From Rhodospirillaceae bacterium (lineage in GTDB: Bacteria; Pseudomonadota; Alphaproteobacteria; MPNO01; UBA2964), in the NCBI GenBank assembly GCA_018660305.1, contig JABJKO010000334.1:1-27550 (forward strand): 27,550 nt of DNA, written 5' to 3'. Below are positions 7,535 through 14,487 of the stretch, one piece after another. Both the position numbers and the translations under genes were made by a program. The first letter of the stretch is position 1; each line of letters begins with the position of its first letter. Below the pieces are notes generated by a model, which saw only the letters and a program-made list of their open reading frames with translations, was not told the origin of the DNA and made no database searches.

Positions 7535-8355
7535 CGCATGGCCTCCCGGTCCTTGGGTGCCGTAGAATTATACATGGTGGCAACCCGATCGAGCTCAGCC
7601 AGGCACGCCTCGTCCCAGTCGCCCTTGGGCTTCATATCGACCCCCCAATGGCCTTCCGTATCGCGGCCCCGCAGAACCATGGCGGAGGCGCCTGGAAAAC
7701 CGGTCTCCTTAACGGTCGGCGGCACATAATGGATCGAGAATCCGATGCGGCGGTCATCGGAATTGTTGGGCGCCGAGCCGTGCACGCAATCTTCCTTGTG
7801 AAACGAAAACTGCCCCGCCTTGAGCACCATGGGGATGGCCTTGGACTCATCGACACCAACAATGGTCTGGCCCCGCGACAGCAGATTTTTGTCGGACTTG
7901 AATTCTTCGTGGTCATAGATGCCCTGGTCGTGGGAGCCCGGAATGAACTCCATGCAGCCGCTTTCATGATTGCTGTCAGAGACGGCGATCCACGCGGTCA
8001 GCGTATCCGGCGGCTCAAGACCGTAATAGGTGGAATCCTGATGCCAGGACACAAAGCCGGGATCGTGGGCTTCTTTCTGAAAGAAGCTCGACCCCCAGCA
8101 CAATATATCGGGCCCGATAAGGTCTTCCACCGCATCAAGCAGCCGCGGATGGGAAATCACGTTCACCAGAAACTCGAACGGCAGATGAGCCTTGATTTTA
8201 CAGCGCGCCTGAATCTGGCTGCCCCATTTCGCCTCGACCTCTTCGATCTTGCGGCGCAGCTCGGCCGCTTCTTCGGCGGTCAGCAAGTCGACTGGACCCA
8301 GGAATCCATCGCGGTGGTAGGTCTCCACCTGATCTTCGGTCAGTAGTTTGGGCAT
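7531..8355 (-). CDS. Phytanoyl-CoA dioxygenase (PhyH) family oxygenase
   Basis: A non-haem Fe(II)/2-oxoglutarate-dependent dioxygenase-like protein of 274 residues, cytosolic. The iron facial triad is visible as His105-x-Asp107 in SWHQDSTYYGL and His192 in EDCVHGSAPNNSDDRR, with Arg202/203 placed to bind 2-oxoglutarate. The segment NHESGCMEFIPGSH is characteristic of the family. GGAG precedes the ATG by 7 bases. It is the first gene of the leftward arm of the island; its stop overlaps the proposed CTG start of the hydrolase. A promoter (8381-8409) lies just upstream. The hydroxylated substrate is unknown; members act on CoA thioesters, amino acids, quorum molecules and free acids. Confidence 0.92.
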   Translation of the reverse strand: MPKLLTEDQVETYHRDGFLGPVDLLTAEEAAELRRKIEEVEAKWGSQIQARCKIKAHLPFEFLVNVISHPRLLDAVEDLIGPDILCWGSSFFQKEAHDPGFVSWHQDSTYYGLEPPDTLTAWIAVSDSNHESGCMEFIPGSHDQGIYDHEEFKSDKNLLSRGQTIVGVDESKAIPMVLKAGQFSFHKEDCVHGSAPNNSDDRRIGFSIHYVPPTVKETGFPGASAMVLRGRDTEGHWGVDMKPKGDWDEACLAELDRVATMYNSTAPKDREAMR

Positions 8356-8380
8356 CTAAAATCTCCAAATCGATGACCGT

Positions 8381-8409
8381 AGGTTAGCCTTCGCATCTGC
8401 CCGATTCAA
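8381..8409 (-). promoter_or_regulatory. Sigma70-type promoter for the PhyH-hydrolase-TRAP arm
   Basis: On the minus strand, -35 TTGAAT (8404-8409), a 17-base spacer and -10 TAACCT (8381-8386) predict transcription from about 8374, 19 bases before the PhyH ATG. The first copy of the 16-bp repeat begins 8 bases upstream of this -35. Confidence 0.55.
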
Positions 8410-8416
8410 GTAAGTG

Positions 8417-8432
8417 TGCCCCTATGCGGCAA
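8417..8432. repeat. Operator-like 16-bp repeat, copy 1
   Basis: TGCCCCTATGCGGCAA. It is an imperfect dyad (TGCC.C...G.GGCA) and is identical to the copy at 8470-8485. It is centred about 50 bases upstream of the predicted PhyH transcription start, where an activator or an upstream repressor would sit. Confidence 0.65.
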
Positions 8433-8433
8433 A

Positions 8434-8514
8434 GTGCCCTCACCTATCCCTGAACCGTTTCAATCGCACTGCCCCTATGCGGCAATGGTCATGGCGCATA
8501 AGGTAAGAGGGCAC
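8434..8514. repeat. 8-bp inverted repeat nested in the divergent region
   Basis: GTGCCCTC (8434-8441) recurs as its complement GAGGGCAC (8507-8514). The two sites bracket copy 2 of the 16-bp repeat. They may be further half-sites for the same regulator (they share the TGCC core) or chance. Confidence 0.3.
8470..8485. repeat. Operator-like 16-bp repeat, copy 2
   Basis: Identical over 16 bases to 8417-8432 and in the same orientation, 53 bases away (five helical turns, so the same DNA face). It lies 55-70 bases upstream of the amidase ATG. This suggests that one regulator controls both divergent arms, possibly by cooperative binding. Confidence 0.65.
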
Positions 8515-8539
8515 GTGACGGCAAGGGAGGCCCTTCGAG

Positions 8540-9907
8540 ATGAAAACCAAATATGATCCGGCCAATGCCAATCTTCTGACGTTCTACGACAAAATTCCGG
8601 CGTTCCTCGACGGGTCGGACACGCCACGGGCCTATCTCGAACGGTGTCTCGAGACAGTCAATGCCCGCGAACCGGACATCAAGGCGTTTGTGAGCTTCAG
8701 CATCGACCGGGCCCGCGAGGCAGCCGATGCGGCGTCCGCCCGCTACAAGAACGGGCAACCTCTGTCTCCGCTCGACGGCATGCCGTTTGCCATGAAGGAT
8801 GTGTTCGAGACCGAGGATATGCCCATGCAGCTGGGCAGTCCCCTGTTCGAGGGCAACAAATCCGATTGGGATGCCGCCTGCGTATATTATTTGCGCCGCG
8901 GCGGTGCTGTCATGGTGGGCAAGACGGTCACCACCGAATTCGCCTTTGGCGCCCCCGGGCCAACACGCAACGCGTGGGATACGGACCGGACACCGGGCGG
9001 ATCGTCCAGCGGATCGGGCGCCGCGGTGGGATCCGGCATGGTTCCGGTGGCAACCGGCACCCAGGTGCGCGGCTCGGTCCTGCGGCCAGCCTGCTTTAAC
9101 GGTACCTGGACCATCAAGCCATCTTTCGGGGCCATCCATACGGGCGGCGGCTTTCCGTCGGCGCCCAGCATCTGTCATCTGGGCATACTCGCCGGATCGC
9201 TGGCCGATAGCTGGATCACCGCCTATTGGCTGTCTCGAAACGCCGGTGGCAATCCCGGCCATCCCAGCCTCAAGGGGGAGGCCTCCCTGCCGAAAGCCAA
9301 GAAGCCGGTTCGGCTGGCCCGCATCGACACGGCGGGCTGGACAGAAACGCCGGAAGAAACCCGTGCCATCTTCAATGACATGATCCGCAAGCTGGAACGG
9401 CGCGGCGTTGAAATCGTCGGCCGCGCGCAGGACCCGGATCTGGAAGCCTACGAGCAGGATCTGATCAAACTCCGCGAGGTCATGGAAACCACGCTGACCT
9501 ATGAGGGAAGATGGCCGCTCATGATGTATGCCGACCGTTCTCCCGACAAGCTAGGGGAGCGGGTCTACAACCGGTCGCAAGCAGCCGACGACGTCACACC
9601 GGAAGTTTATGAGGAAGCGCTGGAATGGAGTATCGGCGCCCGCGCCCGTCACGAAGCGCTGGCCGCCAAGTACGATGCTCACATCACACTCAATGCAACC
9701 GGCCCGGCGCCGGAGGGCATACCCGTGGGGAATGTGGTCTATGGCGAACAATCGTCCATATTGGGCGTACCGGCTCTTAACGTGCCGCTACTGGCCCAGG
9801 ACCATATGCCGCTCGGCATCCAGATGCTGGGCTATTTCCGCAAGGACTACGAGCTGATCGCTATCGGTCACTGGATGATTCACGCGGTTCTGAGGGATGA
9901 GGATTAA
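8540..9907 (+). CDS. Amidase-signature family hydrolase
   Basis: Hydrolyses a C-N amide bond using a Ser-cisSer-Lys triad; 455 residues, cytosolic. The triad is visible as Lys86 in PFAMKDVFE, the cis-Ser near residue 155 in TPGGSSSGSG, and Ser179 in GTQVRGSVLRPA, with the usual 24-residue spacing between the two serines. Two features are unusual: the nucleophile loop reads QVRGS where most relatives have DTGGS or QTGGS, and the following stretch is TWTIKPSFG rather than VVGFKPS. These may signal an uncommon substrate. GGGAGG lies 9 bases before the ATG. It is the first gene of the rightward arm and is followed after 135 bases by the UbiD pair. Confidence 0.93.
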   Translation: MKTKYDPANANLLTFYDKIPAFLDGSDTPRAYLERCLETVNAREPDIKAFVSFSIDRAREAADAASARYKNGQPLSPLDGMPFAMKDVFETEDMPMQLGSPLFEGNKSDWDAACVYYLRRGGAVMVGKTVTTEFAFGAPGPTRNAWDTDRTPGGSSSGSGAAVGSGMVPVATGTQVRGSVLRPACFNGTWTIKPSFGAIHTGGGFPSAPSICHLGILAGSLADSWITAYWLSRNAGGNPGHPSLKGEASLPKAKKPVRLARIDTAGWTETPEETRAIFNDMIRKLERRGVEIVGRAQDPDLEAYEQDLIKLREVMETTLTYEGRWPLMMYADRSPDKLGERVYNRSQAADDVTPEVYEEALEWSIGARARHEALAAKYDAHITLNATGPAPEGIPVGNVVYGEQSSILGVPALNVPLLAQDHMPLGIQMLGYFRKDYELIAIGHWMIHAVLRDED

Positions 9908-9932
9908 TCGCTCTCCGCGCATTATTTACATA

Positions 9933-9957
9933 CCAGACCCGACAAGCGGGTGTCTGG
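9933..9957 (+). terminator. Hairpin after the amidase gene
   Basis: CCAGAC (9933-9938) pairs with GTCTGG (9952-9957), extended inward by CCG/CGG with a 2-base bulge. It begins 26 bases after the amidase stop and has no T-run, so it may be a partial terminator, a processing site or a leader structure for the UbiD genes. Confidence 0.4.
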
Positions 9958-9960
9958 ACG

Positions 9961-9972
9961 TACGGTACCGTA
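9961..9972. promoter_or_regulatory. Perfect 12-bp palindrome upstream of the first UbiD gene
   Basis: TACGGTACCGTA is fully self-complementary and lies 71 bases before the UbiD ATG, in the 135-base gap. It is a plausible operator for independent control of the decarboxylase pair; no clear promoter hexamers were found beside it. Confidence 0.4.
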
Positions 9973-10042
9973 TGGATTAGAAATAGCGCCATCTCGGGCG
10001 TGTTCTTATCGTCTGTAACACCTAATTTGTCTGGAGCTTTGT

Positions 10043-11590
10043 ATGGCTGACGGCGCCGACGCGTTTGAAAATCGTATCCCAACGGCCTTCGGCGATTTGC
10101 GTGGCTGGATTGATGCCTTGCGGGACGCCGGCGAAATCGCCGAGATCGATCAGGAAGTCAATTGGGACGTTGAGCTAGGCACCATTGTCCGGATGGCGCA
10201 GGGAACGGGCAGCGGCCCGGCCTTTCTGTTCAACAATATAACGGATTACAACGACGAAAATTCTGTTTGCGGCAAGGTGTTTACCGGCGGTCAGGGCAGC
10301 TTTTCCCGCCTCGCCATGATGCTGGGCCTGCCGCGCGACACACCGACGCGCGACCTGGTCAGCGTCTGCCGGACCATCTTCAACGAACGCATCGAACCCA
10401 CCAACGTCAAAACCGGTCCGGTAAAGGAAAACATCGTCACCGGCGACGACATCGATCTGCTGAAGTTCCCCATCCCCAAATGGAACAGTGGCGATGGCGG
10501 ACGTTACGCCCTGACCTATGCGGGCTGCGTCACCAAGGATCCCGATAGCGATGTCCACAATATCGGCATCTATCGCGGCATGGTGCTGGATCCCAAGAAT
10601 ATCGGGGTGCTTCTGTGGCGCGCCCAGGGCTGGGGCAATCACTATGCCAAGCATGCCGAAGCCGGCACCAAGATGCCGGTGGCCTTTGTCATCGGCTGGG
10701 AACCCTCCATGGGGTTCACCGGTGGCGCGGCGATCCCGCGCAGCGTCTCGGAATATGACGTGATGGGCGCCATAAGGGGCGAGCCGGTCGAGCTGGTTGA
10801 TTGCGAGACAGTGCCCCTGAAGGTCCCCGCCAACGCGGAAATCGTCATCGAAGGCTGGATCTCCACCGACCCGTCTACCTTCCGGCCCGAAGGCCCCTAT
10901 GCGGAATTCACCGGTTATTACGCGCTGGAAACCACGCCAAAGCATGTCGCCGAGATAAGCTGCATCACGCACCGCAACGATCCCATCTTCCGCGGCACCA
11001 TGGAAGGCGCCGTCCCGGGAAGCCTTGGCGAAAATCCGGTGATGAGTTCCATCATGCGCTCGGCCATTGCCTGGAATGCCCTTGAATCGGCCGGCGTGCC
11101 GGGTGTCACGGATGTGTTTGGCCAACCGATACAGGCCGGCGTCAACATCGTCGTCCAGCTTCACCAGACCTATCGCGGTCAGGCCAAGCAGGTCGCCGCC
11201 GCCCTGTGGGGCAATTCGGCGTCCCATGTGCGCTACAAGCATGTCACAGTGGTTGACGACGATATCGATATTCACGACTACGCCGCGGTCGACTGGGCCT
11301 TTGCCTGGCGGTTCAATGCCGGCGAGGACGATCTCATTGTCTATCCGTCCAACTGGGGCGCCGGTCTCGATCCCAGCGTGCGGGCCCGCGATTCAAACGT
11401 GCATCTGTTCGGCACCGGCAAGTGGCATCGGGTCCTGATGGATTGCACCATCAATCTCGATTACGAGCCCGACGCCCAGGGCCGCCGTTATCCGCCAACC
11501 GTTCATCCGGAGAAGGCCGACGCCGATGGCGTACGCGCACGATGGTCGGATCTAGGCCTCGATAAATGGGGCAAGGGGCTTCAGGTCTGA
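10043..11590 (+). CDS. UbiD-family prenyl-FMN-dependent (de)carboxylase, copy 1
   Basis: A reversible decarboxylase of alpha,beta-unsaturated or aromatic acids that uses prenylated FMN; 515 residues, typical for the family. The catalytic set is complete: Arg178 in NIGIYRGMV, and Glu283 and Glu288 in EGPYAEFTGYY, matching the Arg-Glu-Glu network known from Fdc1 and UbiD. Other conserved segments are KENIVTGDDIDLLKFPIPKW, SEYDVMGAIRGEPVELV and QLHQTYRGQAKQVAAALWG. GGAG lies 6 bases before the ATG. It is followed after 42 bases by a close paralogue. Distance from true UbiD (ubiquinone synthesis) and the catabolic neighbours argue for a degradative role, but the substrate cannot be read. No ubiX is in the window. 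Confidence 0.95.
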   Translation: MADGADAFENRIPTAFGDLRGWIDALRDAGEIAEIDQEVNWDVELGTIVRMAQGTGSGPAFLFNNITDYNDENSVCGKVFTGGQGSFSRLAMMLGLPRDTPTRDLVSVCRTIFNERIEPTNVKTGPVKENIVTGDDIDLLKFPIPKWNSGDGGRYALTYAGCVTKDPDSDVHNIGIYRGMVLDPKNIGVLLWRAQGWGNHYAKHAEAGTKMPVAFVIGWEPSMGFTGGAAIPRSVSEYDVMGAIRGEPVELVDCETVPLKVPANAEIVIEGWISTDPSTFRPEGPYAEFTGYYALETTPKHVAEISCITHRNDPIFRGTMEGAVPGSLGENPVMSSIMRSAIAWNALESAGVPGVTDVFGQPIQAGVNIVVQLHQTYRGQAKQVAAALWGNSASHVRYKHVTVVDDDIDIHDYAAVDWAFAWRFNAGEDDLIVYPSNWGAGLDPSVRARDSNVHLFGTGKWHRVLMDCTINLDYEPDAQGRRYPPTVHPEKADADGVRARWSDLGLDKWGKGLQV

Positions 11591-11632
11591 GGATTTTCAT
11601 TCATTCACAACCACACAAACGACTGAGAGAAA

Positions 11633-13186
11633 ATGGCAACGAACAAAAGTGATCTGGACGCCTTTGGCGGCGTCTCCAACCGGCTGCAACCCCGCGAATT
11701 CGACGACCTTCGGGGTTGGATCGATGCGCTGCGCGACGAGGAGGAAATTCAGGAAATAGATGCCGAAGTCCATTGGGACTGCGAGCTCGGCACCGTCGCC
11801 CGCAAGGCGTTCGGCACCGGTGAAGGCCCGGCGCTTCTGTTCAAGAATATCTCCGGCTACAACGGCTCGGATTCACGATGCAGCCAGCTCTTCACCGGCG
11901 GCATGTCCAATTACACCCGTCTCGCCATGACGCTGGGGCTGCCCAAGGATGCGCCGGTGCGGGATCTGGTGCAGGCAACCCGCTTTTACCTCACGCAGCA
12001 GGTGAAGCCCGTCGAGGTGAGCGATGGGCCGGTGAAGGAGAACATCCTCAAGGGCGACGACATCAATCTGTTCGATTTCCCGATTCCGAAATGGCATCGC
12101 GAAGATGGCGGCCGCTACATCAATACTTTCCAGGCCACCATCACCAAGGATCCGGACACCGGCGAACATAATCTGGGCATCTATCGCGGCATGATCGGAC
12201 AGAAGGATACCCTGCCGGTGCTGTTGTGGCGCGCCCAGAACTGGGGCGTTCACTTCCAGAAATGGCGCGAACGGGGCGAAAAAATGCCTGTCGCCCATGT
12301 CTATGGCTGGGAACCCTGCATGCCCTATTGCGCCTCGGCCCCGGTGCCGACCGGCGTTTCGGAATACGATGTCATGGGCGCCATTCGCGGGGCACCTGTT
12401 CCGCTGGTCAAATGCGAAACCGTCGACCTCATGGTTCCGGCCAGTGCGGAGATGGTGGTTGAAGGCTATATCGACGACGATCCCTCGACCTTCGAGATGG
12501 AAGGGCCGTTCGGCGAATATACCGGCTATTTCGGCGGCGATCAGGGCCCCAAGCACGTCACCAAGGTCACCTGCATCACCCATCGCAACGATCCCGTCTT
12601 CCGCGGCACGCTGGAAGGCACGCTGCCCAAGATGCTGAACGAGAACAGCGTCATGAGTTCGGTGCAGCGCGCCGGTGTCGCCTGGAACGTGCTGGAACGC
12701 GCCGGTGTCCCCGGTGTGACCGACGTCCATTGCTCACCGGCCAATAACGGCACCACTGTCTTTATCCAGCTGCACCAGACCTATCGCGGCCAGGCCAAAC
12801 AGGCGGCCGCCGCGCTGTGGGGCTCCAACGCGTCCCATCTGCGTTACAAGAATGTGTGGGTGCTGGATGACGATATCGACATCCATGATTACGGCTCGGT
12901 TGACTGGGCCTTTGCCTATCGGGTTAACGCGGCGGAGGACGACATCGTCTTTTTTCCAGCTAACTACGGCTCGCTGCTGGATCCCAGCACGCGGCTAAAA
13001 GACCGCAACCCGGAGCAATTCGGTACGGGCAAGTGGTGCCGTGTCCTGATCGACGCTACCGTCAATCTCGATTTCGAACCCGAAGAACAATATGGCGGCG
13101 ATCGCTATCCTGCCATGGTCATACCTCACAAGGAGGACATGGACCTGGTGAATAGCCGGTGGAAGGAATACGGCTTCAAGGATTAA
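11633..13186 (+). CDS. UbiD-family prenyl-FMN-dependent (de)carboxylase, copy 2
   Basis: A second UbiD-like enzyme, 517 residues, clearly a tandem duplicate of the gene before it (shared DLRGWIDALRD, KENI..GDDI, SEYDVMGAIRG, ASHLRYKNV and DIDIHDY..VDWAFA). Its catalytic residues are Arg185 in LGIYRGM, and Glu290 and Glu295 in EGPFGEYTGYF. The substrate side differs: the region after GWEP reads CMPYCASAPVP instead of SMGFTGGAAIP, so the pair may have split specificities or form a mixed oligomer. GAGAG precedes the ATG closely. It ends the rightward arm at a strong terminator. Known UbiD members form homo-oligomers; a heteromer here would be inference. Confidence 0.95.
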   Translation: MATNKSDLDAFGGVSNRLQPREFDDLRGWIDALRDEEEIQEIDAEVHWDCELGTVARKAFGTGEGPALLFKNISGYNGSDSRCSQLFTGGMSNYTRLAMTLGLPKDAPVRDLVQATRFYLTQQVKPVEVSDGPVKENILKGDDINLFDFPIPKWHREDGGRYINTFQATITKDPDTGEHNLGIYRGMIGQKDTLPVLLWRAQNWGVHFQKWRERGEKMPVAHVYGWEPCMPYCASAPVPTGVSEYDVMGAIRGAPVPLVKCETVDLMVPASAEMVVEGYIDDDPSTFEMEGPFGEYTGYFGGDQGPKHVTKVTCITHRNDPVFRGTLEGTLPKMLNENSVMSSVQRAGVAWNVLERAGVPGVTDVHCSPANNGTTVFIQLHQTYRGQAKQAAAALWGSNASHLRYKNVWVLDDDIDIHDYGSVDWAFAYRVNAAEDDIVFFPANYGSLLDPSTRLKDRNPEQFGTGKWCRVLIDATVNLDFEPEEQYGGDRYPAMVIPHKEDMDLVNSRWKEYGFKD

Positions 13187-13199
13187 TGCTTGTGCCAAT

Positions 13200-13237
13200 A
13201 AAAAACCGGCGTCACTCATCAGCGGCGCCGGTTTTTA
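13200..13237. terminator. Bidirectional intrinsic terminator
   Basis: An 11-bp stem (13201-13211 with 13226-13236, AAAAACCGGCG/CGCCGGTTTTT) with a 14-base loop. T-runs follow on both strands (TTTTTATTTTT on plus, TTTTTTATT on minus). It ends the UbiD transcript and the convergent gene at 13254. Confidence 0.92.
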
Positions 13238-13253
13238 TTTTTCGGAAAAGGCT

Positions 13254-13769
13254 CTAACCCTGGATAGCCTTGCAGGCTTTTCTTGTATGCGTCATTTCGC
13301 GACTAAATTCCGCAGGCGTGCGCGCGGAGCGTGTCTCGATTTTTTTCACCGGTTTTCCAGCCAGCACCCTGTTTACTGCTTTTTGAAGCGGCTTTTTGAC
13401 GGATTTGAGAACCGCCTTTTTTCCGGCCCTGCCCCGATCGCGCGATAAAATTTGAAGCACGGCCTCATTGACGCTTGGCTGGTTATCGCAAAACTCCGCA
13501 AGAGCCTCGGGGCCCTTAACATTCAGTGTCACCAGGACCGGCTGGGATGGCCCGCGGCCGCCCATGGTCTGCATGTAGCTGAAAACCGAAACCTGATGAA
13601 TTTTGTTTTCATCAAATATGGCATCCTTTTTCTTCGGCGGAGGGGTCTCCGCGGCCGCGGAGGCAGCAAAGACAACCGAAACCACGGCGCTTAAGGATAG
13701 CACGATAAAGGCCCGAACCCCCACAAAAATAGGGACAAACGAGAATAGGGAAAGTGCCCGCTTTTCCAT
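13254..13769 (-). CDS. Secreted or anchored protein of unknown function
   Basis: Not recognised. The frame opens at a TTG (13787), but ATG 13769 follows GGGAAG and starts the better product, 171 residues. Residues 1-40 form a long hydrophobic signal or anchor ending ASAAA, followed by a short Pro/Lys linker (ETPPPKKKD). The core reads HQVSVFSYMQTMGG then QPVLVTLNVKGPEALAEFCD and PSVNEAVLQILSRD. That pattern, a strand carrying a value across a leader followed by a short helix and 'avlqiLs', is reminiscent of FliL-like periplasmic domains, but the similarity is weak. The C-terminal third is very basic and contains one Cys. It is transcribed toward the bidirectional terminator and stands alone. 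Confidence 0.75.
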   Translation of the reverse strand: MEKRALSLFSFVPIFVGVRAFIVLSLSAVVSVVFAASAAAETPPPKKKDAIFDENKIHQVSVFSYMQTMGGRGPSQPVLVTLNVKGPEALAEFCDNQPSVNEAVLQILSRDRGRAGKKAVLKSVKKPLQKAVNRVLAGKPVKKIETRSARTPAEFSREMTHTRKACKAIQG

Positions 13770-13896
13770 TTTTCTTCCCAAGATCAATCAACCGACGAGG
13801 GGCCAGTTTCCGGCGAAATTTTAAAAATCGGGTGAAAAATTAGCGTCAACAAGGAGTTAACCGAGTTGCACTAAAAAAGGAATTTCAACCTGTTGA

Positions 13897-14367
13897 TTAG
13901 CGGCGTTCCCGGAAGAAATCGCTCAAAATCCGCCCCGCCCGGACTTCATCAATTCCTCCATAGATCTCGGGCCGGTGATGACAGCTCGCCTGCTGAAAGA
14001 TACGGGGCCCATGCTCGACACCGCCGCTCTTGGGATCAGGCGCGCCGAAATAGAGCCGTCTGATCCGGGCCAGGGAGATGGCCGCGGCACACATGGGGCA
14101 GGGTTCCAGGGTCACGTACAGATCGCATCCGAACAGACGGGCGCCACCGAAGACCTTGGCCGCCTCCTGGAGCGCGATCAGCTCCGCATGCGCCGTGGCA
14201 TCCGCAAGCTCTTCGGTGCGGTTGCTGGCGATGGATAGTATCTCCCGCGATTGCGGATCGACCACCAGGGCAGCCACCGGCACCTCCTCGCGAAGCGCCG
14301 CCTCGGCGGCCTCGGCGAGGACCAGTTCCATATAGCCCTGCTGGGGTGATAAACCGGATCCTGTCAT
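13897..14367 (-). CDS. tadA: tRNA-specific adenosine deaminase
   Basis: Converts adenosine-34 to inosine in the anticodon of tRNA-Arg(ACG), an essential wobble modification; a cytosolic zinc enzyme. The cytidine-deaminase fold is shown by His60-Ala-Glu62 (zinc ligand and proton shuttle) and Pro89-Cys90-Pro-Met-Cys93 (zinc ligands), with LFGAPDPKSG-type TadA sequence present as YFGAPDPKSGGVEHG. The length is 156 residues from ATG 14367. A second ATG at 14331 follows AGGG and begins MELVLAEAAEAA, which fits the family N-terminus better, so the true start may be there. In many alphaproteobacteria tadA lies beside the rluB-like gene; here about 7.5 kb separates them. Confidence 0.94.
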   Translation of the reverse strand: MTGSGLSPQQGYMELVLAEAAEAALREEVPVAALVVDPQSREILSIASNRTEELADATAHAELIALQEAAKVFGGARLFGCDLYVTLEPCPMCAAAISLARIRRLYFGAPDPKSGGVEHGPRIFQQASCHHRPEIYGGIDEVRAGRILSDFFRERR

Positions 14368-14487
14368 AGCGCCGCACGATGATGGCCCCGCTTCCGATCG
14401 TCAAGGCGCTGTATCGCCGGACGCTTGTTGCTCCTGCCCCCTGTGCCTACAATCGCCTCATGTGGAGCACAGGGTGGAGCGGCCTCG

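Noticed and set aside
10175..11275. 366-codon minus-strand frame inside the first UbiD gene
   Set aside because: It lies wholly within a gene with intact catalytic motifs; its His/Asp/Gly-rich product is typical of antisense frames in GC-rich DNA.
11873..12730. 285-codon minus-strand frame inside the second UbiD gene
   Set aside because: Mirrors the antisense frame in the paralogue because the genes are duplicates; not an independent conserved gene.
13200..13237. Hairpin with A-run and T-run considered as a small RNA or attachment site
   Set aside because: It is symmetric and lies exactly between convergent stops, the normal form of a bidirectional terminator; no flanking repeats or integrase.
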